The notes: a model not told the origin generated them from the sequence alone. A stretch of 64,000 nt of DNA from Venturia oleaginea (GCA_013176395.1 JABMLP010000029.1:186001-250000), one strand, 5' to 3'. Counted from the first letter of the stretch, positions 23,323 to 34,767 are shown. Program-made: numbers and translations.

Positions 23323-25019
23323 ACATATGCGACTTTTGAACCGTGTCGGCCTTTTGCTGATCCGGCGTAGTTTTTGAAGATACCGAGGGGGATTTGGAAA
23401 AGTACTCGTGAGAGACGACGGAGTGATGGGCGAGGAGGGGGATTTCGGAAGAATTCGATCAGAGAAGGGGCATTGTTTAATCGCACGAATCAATGAGTAT
23501 ACTTGACAAAGGATATTAGATGCGCTTCTTGAACGAAGTTAGATTGCATTAGCGGTAATGGGATAGCTATTGTTTCTGTTTCTACCTCTATTCTACTTCT
23601 GTTCTCATTATATTATATTGTAATTCTATTCTGTTGCATTTTCTCCCCTGACGCTTCACTGCCACCACGGCACCTTTCTCTTTGGTTTGGCATCTATTTT
23701 AGTCGAAGAGGTGGAGGAACGCCTGTGACTTTCGATAAAGATGGGAATTGAGTAGAGTAGAATTATTCCTGAAAAGTGTGCTTGTAAAGTCGCATAGGAC
23801 GTTATCGTGGATGCAGTGTTTACGATCGTATGCAAGGTACCAGGCCTGTTAATTGGCATACGAAATGAAACCTCGTCGGCTGATCCGGATGGCCACGGCT
23901 GAGCCGAGAGTTGAGAACGAGTGTGTTTATTTATGAGACCACGGTAAGATGTAGCGGATGGTGGCTTTGCGATGGATTCTCTTCGTGAAGATTGTAAGCT
24001 TGAAGGGGAAGAATTCCTTTTCGCCCGGGGAGAGAGATGAATGGTGGAGAAAACACGCTACGCCCGAAAAGAGCTAGCTGTCGTGCGGCTCATGGCTTCC
24101 CGATCCCTGTCGTTCCTTACTCTCTCTTTCATCGACATTATTAAGCAAGGTGCTCACCTCATCGGACTGGTCGGATACTCATCCAGGACACATCATACGA
24201 CACTGCCCATCGCATAGGTAACCTCGTCCATCCAAAAGAAACATGCCGGCCAAAAATGGCCGAGTTTACACAGACGGAGGTGGACTGGACGGGGCAAACG
24301 GCTTCTGTTCCGAGGGTAAACGTAGCATCATGGCGCCCATGTTCAATTCTTCAAGCTGACGAGAAATCAGGGCTCTGGTGTTGGACCGATTGGATCATCA
24401 TTGATCGTGGATCAGAGTCTTTCATACCAAAACTGGCGATTTTCGTACAGCCATCCATCGCTCAAAATAGATCTACTATCGGACCAACATTTGCTGAACT
24501 GCTTCTACTCTCAAAAATCTAGTTGGCATGGTTAAGTATGCAGCCGACCTGAACGACAGACCCTCCATGTGCTACTTTGTTTCACTCGGTCTCAATGGAC
24601 AGACGAACGGCGATGCACTAGTTCTCCTCACAGCATGCCATTAGTAATTCCCCTACCTTTTTATCACATTCGCTCCGGTATGGAATGAAAGGCTCCCTGA
24701 TTGGTCACGCAAGGGTAAATGCGATGTGCCCATCTAAGCGAAATCAGCCAATAGCACGCTTACACAATGGTCTGAGCAGTTCAGTGCTGCTAAGAAACAT
24801 TATTCAGCGGTCTTGGCGGCACTCAATTGCTGAGACTACTGCACATACTCCAAACTCGATTATTCACTGCTTAGGTTTAGGTCTGGGTCTCAATCTTATT
24901 CAGATTCGTGTTCGGACATGAGCCCGGTCTGCTGGACTAGAACTTCAAAAGATATATAGCTGTTGAACACCGTGGGTATTACCATACAACTAACATCATC
25001 ATTTTGCAACTTTACAATC
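23323..25019. other. Intergenic, nothing recognised
   Basis: A 1.7-kb spacer between the Lsb5-like gene and the aldehyde dehydrogenase. It contains T-rich sequence just after 23322, likely 3' UTR, and no frame with recognisable features. The last few hundred bases should hold the dehydrogenase promoter. Confidence 0.5.
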
Positions 25020-26755
25020 ATGGGAATCCAAAGTTTACCAACAGAAATCGAAGGCAAGCTCTTCATCAATGGAGAGGTGAGTTGGCTGGCCTTGTGTGCA
25101 GGTTTCCAGGCTAACATAACGTAGTTCATAAAATCATCGGATGGGAAGACTTTCGACGTCTTCTCTCCATATGATCGCAAGAAGGTGGCAACAGGTATTT
25201 GGTTTCGCTCCTTGATGGTTGACATGTTGAGGCTGATCCATGACAGTCTACGAGGCAAACGAAGAAGACACCAACAAGGCGGTCGCAGCGGCCAAGGCAG
25301 CTTTCCCGGGATGGGCAGCTTTGGGCCCTACTGAGCGAGGAGCGTACCTCAAGAAGCTCGCTGATCTAACCGCGGCAGCAAATTCAGACTTCGCGGCTCT
25401 TGATTGCTCAGTCATGGGGAGGCCAATCTCTACTTATGCTGATGCAACCCATTCGGCTGGTCAATTTTCCCACTATGCAGAAGCTGCCTGGCCCAAAGGA
25501 GAGAGCAGTTTGAACTCGCCAGGCTTCCTCAATTTGGTTTTGCGTCAGCCTATTGGAGTTGTGGCAGTGATCATTCCATGGAACATGCCACTCCTTATTT
25601 TAGCTCACAAGCTTGGTATGTCCTTCCAGTCGTGATAATGGATTACCTTAGCTGACAGCACTCAGCCCCTGCACTTGCTGCTGGCTGTACCGTAGTTGTC
25701 AAGAGTAGCGAGAAGGCTCCGCTTTCGGTAATAGCAACATCTTGAACCATTTCATTACTCGAGCTAACAGGGTTAAGTCACTCAAACTTGGGCAACTTGT
25801 CAAGGAGGCTGGGTTCCCTCCTGGTGTGGTCAATTTTATTTCTGGATATGGACAACCGTCAGGATCAACACTCTCTGCACATATGGATGTCAGACTCATC
25901 AACTTCACTGGCTCAGCAGCAACAGGAAAGCTTATCACCACGGCGGCGGCGAAATCAAACCTAAAGAGGGTTATCCTTGAACTGGGCGGCAAATCGCCTA
26001 CGATCATTTTCGACGATGCAGACCTCGAGAAAGCAGCTATTGAGACTGCCTTTAGCATGCAATTCCTTTCCGGTCAAGCCTGCGTTGCCAACTCTCGCAT
26101 TTACGTCCAGGAAACCTGCGCTGACAAATTCAAACAGCTGTTCGCCCAAGCATTTACTGCCATCCATCCTGGCGATCCCATGGACCCAGCGACCACGCAT
26201 GGTCCCCAAGCTGATGAGGCGCAATTCAAGAGAGTCCAGGAATACCTGAAGCTTGCCAAGGAGGGCACAGGGAAGATTGAGGCTGGTGGGAACGCGATCA
26301 AACTTGAAGGTGGGAATGGATTCTTCGTCGAGCCTACGATTGTTACGGGACAGGCGGAAGATTCTCGCCCTATGAAGGATGAAATCTTCGGCCCGATCGT
26401 CGCTATCAATGTCTTTAAGACGGAGAAGGAGGCCATTGCCAAAGCCGTCGATTCCGAATTCGGGTTACACTCTGCTGTTTACAGCAAGAACATTGATCGC
26501 GCTTTAAGAGTTGCCAAGTCCATGGAAGCGGGTCAGGGTAAGTGCATCCCCATCATCTATCCGTGCAAAGCGAAGCGTTCTCCCTCGTGTCTAACCAGAG
26601 ATATAGTTGGCATCAATTGTACGAGTCCGAATGGGGCTGCGGATGGAGCCTTTGGCGGTTATAAGCAATCTGGGCAGGGGCGTGAAGGTTTTGGGTACAG
26701 TTTGGAGAATTACCTTGAGCATAAGTTGGTGCTTATTAAGCTGGAAGAGGAGTGA
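25020..26755 (+). CDS. NAD(P)-dependent aldehyde dehydrogenase
   Basis: Six exons (25020-25076, 25125-25194, 25247-25615, 25666-25727, 25778-26537, 26607-26755) give 488 aa, the usual ALDH length. All five introns are 48-69 bp with GT-AG ends, and phases agree. Features in order: VIIPWNMPL (the oxyanion Asn is in the WN), a Rossmann segment with PALAAGCTVVVKSSEKAPLS, KEAGFPPGVVNFISG, the catalytic base Glu in LELGGKSP, the nucleophile Cys in SGQACVANSR, KDEIFGPIV and, at the end, FGGYKQSGQGRE. The enzyme oxidises an aldehyde to its acid; the substrate cannot be told. The last intron is a multiple of three and free of stops, so retention would add about 23 residues. The gene looks intact. Confidence 0.95.
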
Positions 26756-27096
26756 TAGTTCGGCTTTGTGGGTGGTTAGGTTTATTGAGTGGTGAGATGA
26801 TTGGTGCAATTTTCATCCTGTATTCATCTATTTATCCATTTATTCAGTAAACTGTATGTTTTCCGAGGGTAGCGGGCGTGCTTTGTTCTTTTTCACATTG
26901 AGCAGTTTGTGTTAGGTTTCGGGACGCTTTGGAGTCTGCGATAAGCATATCGTTCTGTACAATCCGAGTCTGATGTTTCTACCCAGCTATGTATGTGTTC
27001 ACGATCTCTCTACATCGATTCTCAATAACCCATCATAACCTCGGTCCAATATCAACTCGCATATTTAGATCATGCTAGGTGAAGAACTCTTACAAG

Positions 27097-27178
27097 ACGT
27101 GGGTGGTTTAGTGGTAAAATCCGTGCTTGCCATCGTTGCTATCTACACGGGCCCCGAGTTCGATTCTCGGTCCACGCA
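27097..27178 (+). tRNA. tRNA-Gly(GCC) with an 11-nt anticodon-loop intron
   Basis: Box A (TGGTTTAGTGG) and box B (GTTCGATTC) are intact, the T stem is CCGAG/CTCGG, and the acceptor strand TCCACGC is followed by discriminator A. Anticodon GCC is at 27129-27131, with an intron at about 27133-27143, the canonical position after nucleotide 37. Two weaknesses are visible: an A1.C72 mismatch at the end of the acceptor stem and a C31.A39 mismatch in the anticodon stem. It may be a functional gene with a weakened stem or a decaying copy. It is the best local reference for the second tRNA-Gly, with which it shares the whole D arm. Gly identity is inferred from the D arm and anticodon. Confidence 0.75.
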
Positions 27179-27640
27179 TTGTGACACTTCTTTTATGATA
27201 AAATACCTTTTTTGGGTGGTGGGAAGATGTCGTAGGTGATTGGGAAGAAGAGGTTTGTCCTTGCCCTCAACATATATTATCTGTAGTAATATCATTGTCA
27301 TGGAAGCGGTAATGTGTTAGAGCAGGTTGAAGAGAGATTGGATTCCAAACATTATTTATATTTTCAACGTTTTCGTTTGGCTAGTATATACTTTATCTAT
27401 CTGTAGTAGTGATATTTTATCTACTCTCCATCCTTTTTCTTTTACTTTTTATTTCTATTCTTTCTATCTTGTTCCTCTCGTTCCATTCTCGTCCGCAAAA
27501 TCCTCACTTACCCAATTCGGCAGCACCAAGCAATGAACAATCGATACCAGCCTTACCAACTCAAATTTCTTCACAGTCACAATCTACAACTACTCCACGC
27601 TACTAGATGTACCTCCTCTCAGCCCGCTCTCCCTTCAACC
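27179..27640. other. Spacer between two tRNA-Gly genes
   Basis: T-rich tracts after 27178 could terminate Pol III transcription of the first tRNA. The rest is pyrimidine-rich with short open frames at 27327-27606 that show no protein features. Nothing else was recognised. Confidence 0.5.
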
Positions 27641-27780
27641 GCGCTGGTGGTTTAGTGGTGTCAGTTTATCCATCTGTCCTGTTTGAATACTTGAATACTA
27701 ATATACGTGTAGAAAATCCGTGCTTGCCATACGTGTATCGTGAGTTGCACGGGCCCCGCGTTCGATTCGCGGTCAGCGCA
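27641..27780 (+). tRNA. tRNA-Gly(GCC) with an anticodon-loop intron and a 53-nt D-loop insertion
   Basis: The cloverleaf is very good once two insertions are removed: acceptor stem GCGCTGG/TCAGCGC (six Watson-Crick pairs plus one G.T), discriminator A at 27780, D stem GTTT/AAAT, anticodon stem CGTGC/GCACG, anticodon GCC at 27726-27728, T stem CCGCG/CGCGG. One insertion is the normal anticodon-loop intron (about 27730-27745, 16 nt). The other, 27660-27712, splits the D loop just after box A (27648-27658) and is listed separately. Box B is at 27760-27768 and a T6 terminator follows. Because both promoter boxes and all stems are intact, the gene looks better preserved than its neighbour. Whether it makes a usable tRNA depends on removal of the D-loop insertion. 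Confidence 0.85.
27660..27712 (+). other. Spliceosomal-intron-like insertion inside a tRNA gene
   Basis: The 53-nt segment begins GTCAGT and ends GTGTAG. It holds TACTAAT at 27696-27702, with the presumed branch A 11 nt from the 3' end, the geometry of introns in neighbouring protein genes. Deleting it exactly joins AGTGGT to AAAAT and restores the D-loop sequence of the tRNA-Gly at 27097. It is not a duplication of flanking tRNA sequence. These facts are visible directly; that it is spliced, and by the spliceosome, is inference. Confidence 0.8.
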
Positions 27781-27782
27781 AG

Positions 27783-27788
27783 TTTTTT
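27783..27788 (+). terminator. RNA polymerase III T6 terminator
   Basis: Six T residues start three bases after the discriminator base of the second tRNA-Gly, the expected position and length for Pol III termination. Confidence 0.8.
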
Positions 27789-27971
27789 GCTTGTGTTTGG
27801 TGGAGGGTGGATGGTGTTTTTGGTTGTGTGAGATGAGAGGGAGAGAGGGGGTTTGATGGTTTTGGGCTGGGGATGGAGGATGGAGTTTGAATCGTTGGTA
27901 AGCATTGAAGAACGGATATGCCAGCATAAATATTCCCAAGTAACTCATCAGTCTCCCCATGTACAAGTCAC

Positions 27972-28893
27972 TCAAAGCCTCGCCCTCTCCGCCTTCCTCC
28001 CAATAACAACCCTCTGCTCACTAGCAACATAAACACCCCTCGCATGATCCGCCTGCAATTCCTCAACATGAGCCTCCCTCTCCACATCCCCCTCCAAAAG
28101 ACTCTCCCTCAAATAACTCAACGTATTCGCCCCCCACGAACTCCACATATCCCTCCTCGGAATGCCCAATTGCACAACCTCAATTTCCCTTATCCCCGCT
28201 TCCTCAAAGATGGCCGGAAGATAATTCATCCAACTTTTTTCCCAACTGGGGAATCCTATTTTCTCGTGGAGGGGTTCAAGAAGGAGACAGGATACAGAGG
28301 GACTGGTTTTATTTACCTCGGCGGAGGCACCTCGGATGTTGGTTGGTGTGAAGAGGTCTATCTATTGGAGGTACCCACCCGGTTTCAACAGTGCCATTGC
28401 GTTTACTGAGGAAAGGGCCTGGGTCGTTGTTTTTGACGCAGGCGACTAGGAGACGGATGTTAACGACGTCGAAGGTACCCAGTAAGTATTTTGGTACGTT
28501 GAAGGGCTCGCTTGCTGCGTCGACTATGTGGAGGGACATTCCTGAGGGGAGGGCCTGGGATGTTGGAAACATGTTTGGGCTGATGTCGAAGCCGAAGATT
28601 TGGGAGCCTGCAGGGAGGTGGGGGGGTGTTCTTCCATCAAGAATGTCCTGGGCTGTGTTAGATGGTTGGAGAGGTGGCGCAGGGGATCCTCACGCTTGTC
28701 CGGATGTTATGTCTGCCATTCTGATTGGTCGATTGGGTGAGAAAGAGGCTCGGATTGTGAGGTGGAGGTTCCAACCGAAGTGGTCTTTGTATAGCCAGTG
28801 TTGAACCATCATCCGAATGGCTGCGTGAAGGCCGCGAGTCCCATTGAGGAGGTAAACATCGTTATTGGTTTGGATTGAGGTAACGGTCTCCAT
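27972..28893 (-). pseudogene. Broken LaeA/UMTA-like SAM methyltransferase
   Basis: Exon 1 from ATG 28893 reads NDVYLLNG, MVQHWLYKDHFGWNLH and MADITSGQ (SAM-binding region). An intron with GTGAGG donor (28693) and CTAACACAG acceptor follows, but the splice joins one base out of frame. Exon 2 has LPAGSQIFGFDISPNMF, FDVVNIRLLV and NNDPGPFL, then shifts frame near 28405-28412 into ALLKPGGYLQ. This is followed by TAG (28364-28362) where the family has Trp (YLQW), and the frame then stays open through GFPSWEKSWMNYLPAIFEEAG to the stop at 27972. The family includes fungal regulators and tailoring enzymes of secondary metabolism. At least one frameshift, a probable second at the splice, and an amber at a conserved Trp make this a pseudogene. 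It lies next to the tRNA-Gly pair. Confidence 0.75.
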
Positions 28894-30215
28894 CTTGTCG
28901 GATTGATGCTAACGATTCCACAGGATTGATCGAGTGGTAGACGATGTGTTTTCTGAGGAACTACCAATCACCAAGAACATTCCTTCTCTTTATACATGTT
29001 CCACAAGGACTCACTCTTTGCTCCCTTCGCCTCTCAGCGTGGTCTTCTGCGTCTCCTTCCGGTAATCTCCAGAACCACCGACATTCTGTATGGTCCCGTT
29101 CGATTTTCTGGCCAAAAACTCCCCCATTACCTCAGTATCTCACTCCGACACTAGAGCTTCGATGTAGACTATTCGCTCCTCCATACATGAGATTCGGAAT
29201 CCCGGCGCTTGAATATCGGTCTTTCACACCGCTTACCTAGAACCACGATCAGACAAGTCACAAACTCGCCAGCGTATACCTCAGATGCTCGCCAACAAAG
29301 AATTACTTCTCAACAGCGGTTGGTCCTTTGTTATCGTTGATGGGTCGCAGTCTGCATCCTCTCGTCTTAATTTGTTGAACTGGCTAGTGCCTCGTACTCG
29401 GACAGATCTCGTAATCGTAGTGTACCGGATGGTGAGCGAATCAGATGCTCTGGAAATATCAATTGATCCGAAGCTTCGCATAGATTATCTCAGTCATCCA
29501 GGTCTGATTCGCTCCATGTCATCCCTGTGTACCTTACCAATATACGATTACGAAGCCTATACGAGTACGAGGTACTAGCCAGTTCAACAAATGGCAGGAT
29601 TTCCTTCGGCTGCACGCACCGACCATGACCCCTTTTCGACAAGGCTGCACTGTTGCACAAGAAATACAAAGGCCTTATTCGTTGACGAGAACGGAGAACT
29701 GTCCAACAAAGAACGTGAGCGGGAGCGTGAGCGAAAAGTGAGGTCGCCATTGATCTTTGCCAAGGAGCGGGAAATCCTAGCTGCGTTCCATTACAGGTAA
29801 TCTGTCGAAGTGGTTTCCAGCCCTGTGCGTGTCATTCATCCAACCTCTTCCCATATGTTGATTTAACCACTTGAAGCAGTCAGGTTTTCTTGAGACTCTC
29901 ACTGCATGATTTGCTTCGGAATGCATGCGTCCATCTGTTGTTCCAATACCCGAGGGCCGAATACTGTTACATCTTGTATCCTGGTAGGTAGTTACAATCT
30001 TTATCCTAGTAATACTTATCCTGGCACAATCTTTATCCTGGTATATACCCGGCCATCTTATGCATTCGGATTCCAGCCTTGCGAGTTCTGTGGTCTCAGG
30101 CATTTCACTGTCAAGCAGCCCAGGCTTTTCAACCTTGCCTCGCATCCTCTTTACAGCAAACACATCCTTGCGAATCCTTGCCAAAGTCATGATGCTACTG
30201 TGCCAGACCACTGTA
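28894..30215. other. Intergenic with a small local repeat
   Basis: No gene was recognised. At 29977-30045 a short motif, ATCTTTATCCTGGTA and variants, occurs four or five times. The right end abuts the first mariner element. Confidence 0.5.
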
Positions 30216-31657
30216 CTGTGGTAGCTGGGGAGATAAACGTTAGTTGCCACCCAATATGCAGCAATCCTTGAAGCTTGATATAGCCGTAGATCTCACATTT
30301 TTAGCGTTTCGTACAGTCACATAAGCAGAATTTGATTCGCTCTCTAAATACACTATCCTCACCACTTTATATGCATCCCTCTTGCATTGATGACGTCTTG
30401 GCAGCGCTGAGGCATTGTACAAAGGGTGTCCCATAGAAATTCTGGTGTAATAGCCTTATTCCAGGCCTGCTGCACAATACGCCTTAATCGTGGATAAGAG
30501 AACTGCTTATCGTCGTAATTATCCTCAATCCACTGCTTCATCTTATTTCAAAATGTCTCAATCGGGTTCAAATCTGGAGAATATGGCGGCCAAAAGATAA
30601 GCCAAACCCCAAGTTGTACAAGAGCCTCTTGAGTAATAGAACCGCTATGCCCTGGGACATTATCCTGCATTAAATAGAGGTGTGGATGTTGTTGTAGGAA
30701 GCGGTATACTTTAGGGACAATCCTCTCCGTATAGGACTCCTATTACAAGGTTAGAAAGAGTAGGAATTTACAAGATTCTTAACCTACCATGCCAATTGAA
30801 CCCCAATCCTTTCCCCAGAAGATTCCTGGTCCTTTTATCGCCCCAAAGAAGCAACCCCAGAACATCCACCCTTTCCTCTTGCGTATCTTTTGAAGTATAC
30901 AGTCAGGATGAAACTCCTCTGCAGCTTTTCGAGTAACCCATTGTCTCCTATGCCTTCCACCGGTAACCCAAGTCTCATCAGTCCATAAGATCATACACGA
31001 ATCCTGTATTGTCCAGTGTAGGTGCTCCTTCGCCCATTGTAGCCGTAGCCGTGCATTATTTTCGATAATTGGTGGTTTAGCTCTTGCAATATATCGCTTA
31101 TAACCTCTTCTCTGTAGTGCTGCACGTACAACATCACCAGATACAGGTAATTCAAGGATACTAGCAATGCTTTGATAGGAGAGAAGGCGGTGGCTCTTGG
31201 AATGTACCACAAATAGCTCAATTTCATCAACTTCCTCTTCAGAAAGCAGCCTCTTACCGCCACAATGTCCCTTTTTTTTTTGTGGGGTAGGATGGCCGTG
31301 TTCAATAGCCCATTGAATTTGACGTAGAGTGACTTCTTTGCTTCTCTTCTCCTTAAAAAAGTCCTGGATTTGCTTGTATAAGAAGCCTGCAAGGTGGAGG
31401 GTAATGACTTGGTTTCGCTCGTCTCGTGTAAGCTCCTGATGCCGCATTGTGATTCCAAAAACCTGTGTGTACAGCCAGAAAATGGCTTCAAAGATAGCAG
31501 TGAAGGTGGCTTCAAAGTAGTGACGTGGAGGAGGGTATTGATACACTAAGAATACGCTGATATAAGCATGATGGCAGCTTCGTTTAGATTAATGCATTGC
31601 CACTGCATTGGCCACTACCAGGGTCACAATTAACGTTTATCTCCCCAGCTACCATAG
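30216..31657 (-). mobile_element. Tc1/mariner-type element A
   Basis: A 1442-bp element with inverted ends of about 37 bp that share TGGTAGCTGGGGAGATAAAC and then ACGTTA; the few differences are mainly G/A or C/T changes. It is flanked by TA at 30214-30215 and 31658-31659. The single gene on the minus strand is a DD34D-type transposase carrying one nonsense codon. The structure matches fungal mariner-like elements. It lies 19 bp from element B. Confidence 0.85.
30359..31444 (-). pseudogene. Mariner transposase A with one Trp-to-stop change
   Basis: The reading starts at an ATG at 31444 (MRHQELTRDERNQV), runs through an HTH region, then ILWTDETW (first catalytic Asp) and WMFWGCF. A 48-bp intron follows (30787-30740, GTAGGT...CTAAC...TAG). 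Exon 2 begins ESYTERIVPKVY, then LMQDNVPGH (second Asp) and FWPPYSPDLNPIE (third Asp). Right after NPIETF comes TGA (30550-30548), where relatives, including copy B, have Trp (IWNWMKDW). The frame continues cleanly to MPQRCQDVI and the natural end at 30359. Apart from that stop the gene is complete (about 345 codons), so the element died recently or by a single event. Confidence 0.85.
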
Positions 31658-31773
31658 TACTAAGGTTACATGGCTATTAGTTGTTAGCTCGTGGCCAATG
31701 CATCAATGTACCTGAAACCACCGGTCTGTATATCTCGTGTATATTACATGTATTCAGTAGTCTCTCTCTCTCT

Positions 31774-31872
31774 TACTTGCGCATTCAATCTCTCCTACTT
31801 GTGCATTCACTCTCTCCTACTTGTGCATTCAATCTCTCCTACTTGTGCATTCAATCTTTCTCTTTCGTACAT
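31774..31872 (+). repeat. 22-bp minisatellite in the 5' part of element B
   Basis: GCATTCA recurs at 31781, 31803, 31825 and 31847 with exactly 22-bp spacing. The unit is CTCTCCTACTTGTGCATTCAAT, given here as one short unit split by TACTTG. Flanking CT-rich runs suggest slippage. It lies between the terminal repeat and the transposase start. Confidence 0.8.
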
Positions 31873-31991
31873 TCAATCTCTCTCTCTCTCGTGCGGTTAT
31901 CGCAATGTCTCAATTATCTCAAGAATCTGGTATTTCTACTACCACCACCACCACCACCTCCTCATATCTCTGACGCCAAGAGCTATCTCGA

Positions 31992-33016
31992 GATCTCCGC
32001 CTTGAAATTGTTACTCTTCATGAAGCAGGCTTCAAGCACCAACAGATTCGAGATCATTATCTTAGGAAGGACCCCCCTATCGATATCTCAATCCGCCAGA
32101 CCTCTTACGCTTGTACAACTGGCCGTCCTACACCACAGAAAAGCGGGAAAGTAGGCCCAAAAAGCCACCTTACAGAGGGGCAGATTAACGAGATAATTGC
32201 GTGTATTTGTACGTCAAAAGCTACACGGCTTACCTCCTTCCCAGCCCTCGCAAATGGCCCATTCTCCCACTTCAATATTACCGGAGACATCATCCGAACA
32301 GCAGTCGCAAAAAGGGGCTACCGACGCTATATCGCACGCCAAAAACCTCCTCTCTCGTAAAAGAATAGGGATCTACGTCTTGTCTAGGCTGAAGAACACC
32401 GCAATTGGACTCTCCAGGACTAGCTATACATTCTTTGGAGCGACGAAACCTGGGTGACAGGAGGAAGACATAAAAGGCAGTGGTTTACAAGGACACCGGG
32501 GGAAGAACTCCACCCTGACTGCGTACTTGAGAAGTGTCAGAGACGTATAGGATGGATGTTTTGGGGCTGTTATTCAGGGCTTTCTGGCAAAGGCCCTTGC
32601 CTATTCTGGGAGAAGGAATGGGGCAGTATTAATCAGGAGTCTTACGCAGAGAGAATTATACCCCTAATACACGGCTGGTTACGTATGAACCCTGAGCTGT
32701 CTCTGATGCAAGATATGCTCCTGGGCATGCAGGAAAGGTAGCTCAAACGGAGATTCTCGAGAGACGTATTCGGATGATCTTCTGGCCCCCCTTTTCGCCA
32801 GATCTCAACCCAATTGAGGATATATGGAATTGGATGAAGGACTGGATTGAAGCTATGTACGGAGTTAACAAGGTTTTCTCTTATGATGAGCTAAGAAAGG
32901 TGGTAAAGGGAGCCTGGGAAGCTGTTACACCAGAGAAACTGATAGAACTGCTTAAGACTATGCCGCGGAGATGTCAAGACGTTATATAGGCGAGAGGAGG
33001 CTATACAAAGTGGTAA
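31992..33016 (+). pseudogene. Decayed mariner transposase B
   Basis: The frame from 31992 reads DLRLEIVTLHEAGFKHQQI, later RGYRRYIARQKPP, then TAA (32358-32360) and TAG (32385-32387, replacing the Trp of RLxWAxEH seen in copy A) and TAG (32421-32423). It continues through LWSDETW, WMFWGCYSG and ERIIPLIHGWL. At 32708-32712 a missing A in CAAGATATGC shifts the frame, after which APGHAGK, FWPPFSPDLNPIEDIWNWMKDW and MPRRCQDVI follow, and another TAG precedes the natural end. Catalytic Asp positions can still be seen. It is certainly non-functional. Confidence 0.85.
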
Positions 33017-33141
33017 TATATACAGCCAATCAGATTCTGCTTATAAATGTATTGAAACACCAAAATGGCTGAGATCTTGGTGAAGATACCGATAAATTGA
33101 GACCTCAGATCACTGTATTAGCGTGGAGCTAACAACTAATA

Positions 33142-34767
33142 GGCCGGCAACGTAGTATACCATATGAATTGGAAAGCATACTCAGCGTCGGATTACGGGT
33201 CCTACGGATTACGAGGTTTTTTACCAGCAGAGACTGTCGGTGGACATTACCTTAGAGAGATGATCACGTTTTCGTATACAAAAAACATGGATGCACCTCG
33301 TTCCACGCTAAGTCCATTTTCCAGTTCATATGGTAGGCCCGATCTGTCATTGTGGATAATAAGCGGCTGACTTTCAGACGTTTCCGAAAGATCTCAAATC
33401 TTGCGTAGATAATTCGATAACTCATTCAATTCTGTCTCTTCAGATTTTTTGTTAGCCCTTTGCTAGAGCGAGAAGTTTCAAGGAAGTTTTGAGACTTGGG
33501 TCGAGGTTTCGGCCAAAAGCCAGCCGCTTATTCTCCACACTGATAGCCCGATAGACGTTTGAAATCCCTGAGGCCACAGTAATCGAAGTACGAGACCCAC
33601 AGTTGGAGGACGGCTCAGTCTTGGCCATATGTAATCGCGTATGTCGTGCGATATCGGGAATCATGTAGAGCAAGTCTTGGCTAGACACAATCGTAATGCG
33701 CATGCCGTAAACGAGAAATCGAGGGAGTTATGAGACGTAATTTCTAAGAGTTTCGCACAACTACGTTTGCGAACGAATGCTGGTCTGGAGAGTCTGTAAA
33801 ATATTTGGTGGAGTGGTCGAAAAGCTGCTGGCAGGTGAGATTACTGTATAGGACACACGGTAGTCAGAATTTTTATATTTCAGCATCAGGGATTTTCTAC
33901 TCGCTATTTCATGTATTGACCTGATAATGATTTGAGGCGATCACCTGATCTTCCAGCATTTTCTTGTAAAGTCTGTAAACAAGGACTAATGCTGAAAAGA
34001 GTAGAAAAGAAAAACTCTGTATGGTAACTGGATGGTGAGACCTACTGGCCTCTCGTTGCCTTATGTATTATCGTACTAGAGAGGAGGTGGCAACCTTCGC
34101 ACTTATTTATTGTAAGCAGATCCAACTATATGCTACGGATAAATAGAGGCAGTGCTGATGGCCCCTCTGCGATCAAGGCTGATTCCCAGACGAGCTGAAT
34201 TGCTGTGGAACTGTCATGGTTCACGCTGGCATGATACATTAGCGTAGTGTTATTGAGGACGTTATTAGCATTCCTTATACGCCCATGAAGTATTACAATA
34301 GCTCTTCTCGTCAGCCCCTTCTGTCTTCACTTCTTTTCCAGTTCTTTGTTGATCTTGGCCTCGCTCGTGGTGTATGGCTATGCTCAAGTTGGATTCCTAC
34401 AACACCTCCGTATCTTGATACTCGGTTTGGCGGTCGTGATGCCCATTGCGTGAAAGATGTGATGGATGTTACAATCAGGGAGACATTGATACAACTTGCT
34501 GCTGGCATCGCGGCCTCGCGCCTTCCGATGGGCGATTGACGCACTTGTTTCGGGGTCCCACGGACTGCAGTAGCACATGCTCACCGGTGACTTTGAGTAA
34601 GTAAGATACATTCTTCGTGAAAAGTCCGTACGCGGAAAACTGCGAAGGTGCTGGTGGGCATTCTATTTATAGCAGCATCGCGCTCACCTGGTACTCGTAC
34701 TGCCCCTTTACTCTCCAGCTCAGAAATCCCATCCAACATCTACCAATACACACCTATAACGACAACA
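33142..34767. other. Intergenic, nothing recognised
   Basis: A 1.6-kb AT-leaning spacer between element B and the oxygenase gene. Short frames (33164-33370, 34285-34539) show no family features. The last part presumably contains the oxygenase promoter. Confidence 0.5.

Larger units (their letters stand above)
31677..33139 (+). mobile_element. Tc1/mariner-type element B (decayed)
   Basis: A 1463-bp element with 14-bp inverted ends, TTAGTTGTTAGCTC, flanked by TA at 31675-31676 and 33140-33141. The plus-strand transposase is related to that of element A but from a different subfamily, since the ends differ and the protein differs at many positions. It carries several stops and a frameshift. A 22-bp minisatellite lies in its 5' region. 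Confidence 0.8.

Noticed and set aside
27097..27178. First tRNA read as tRNA-Ala(UGC)
   Set aside because: Using a shifted anticodon stem would leave no nucleotide 26 and a 3-nt variable loop; the D arm and the second gene both fit Gly(GCC).
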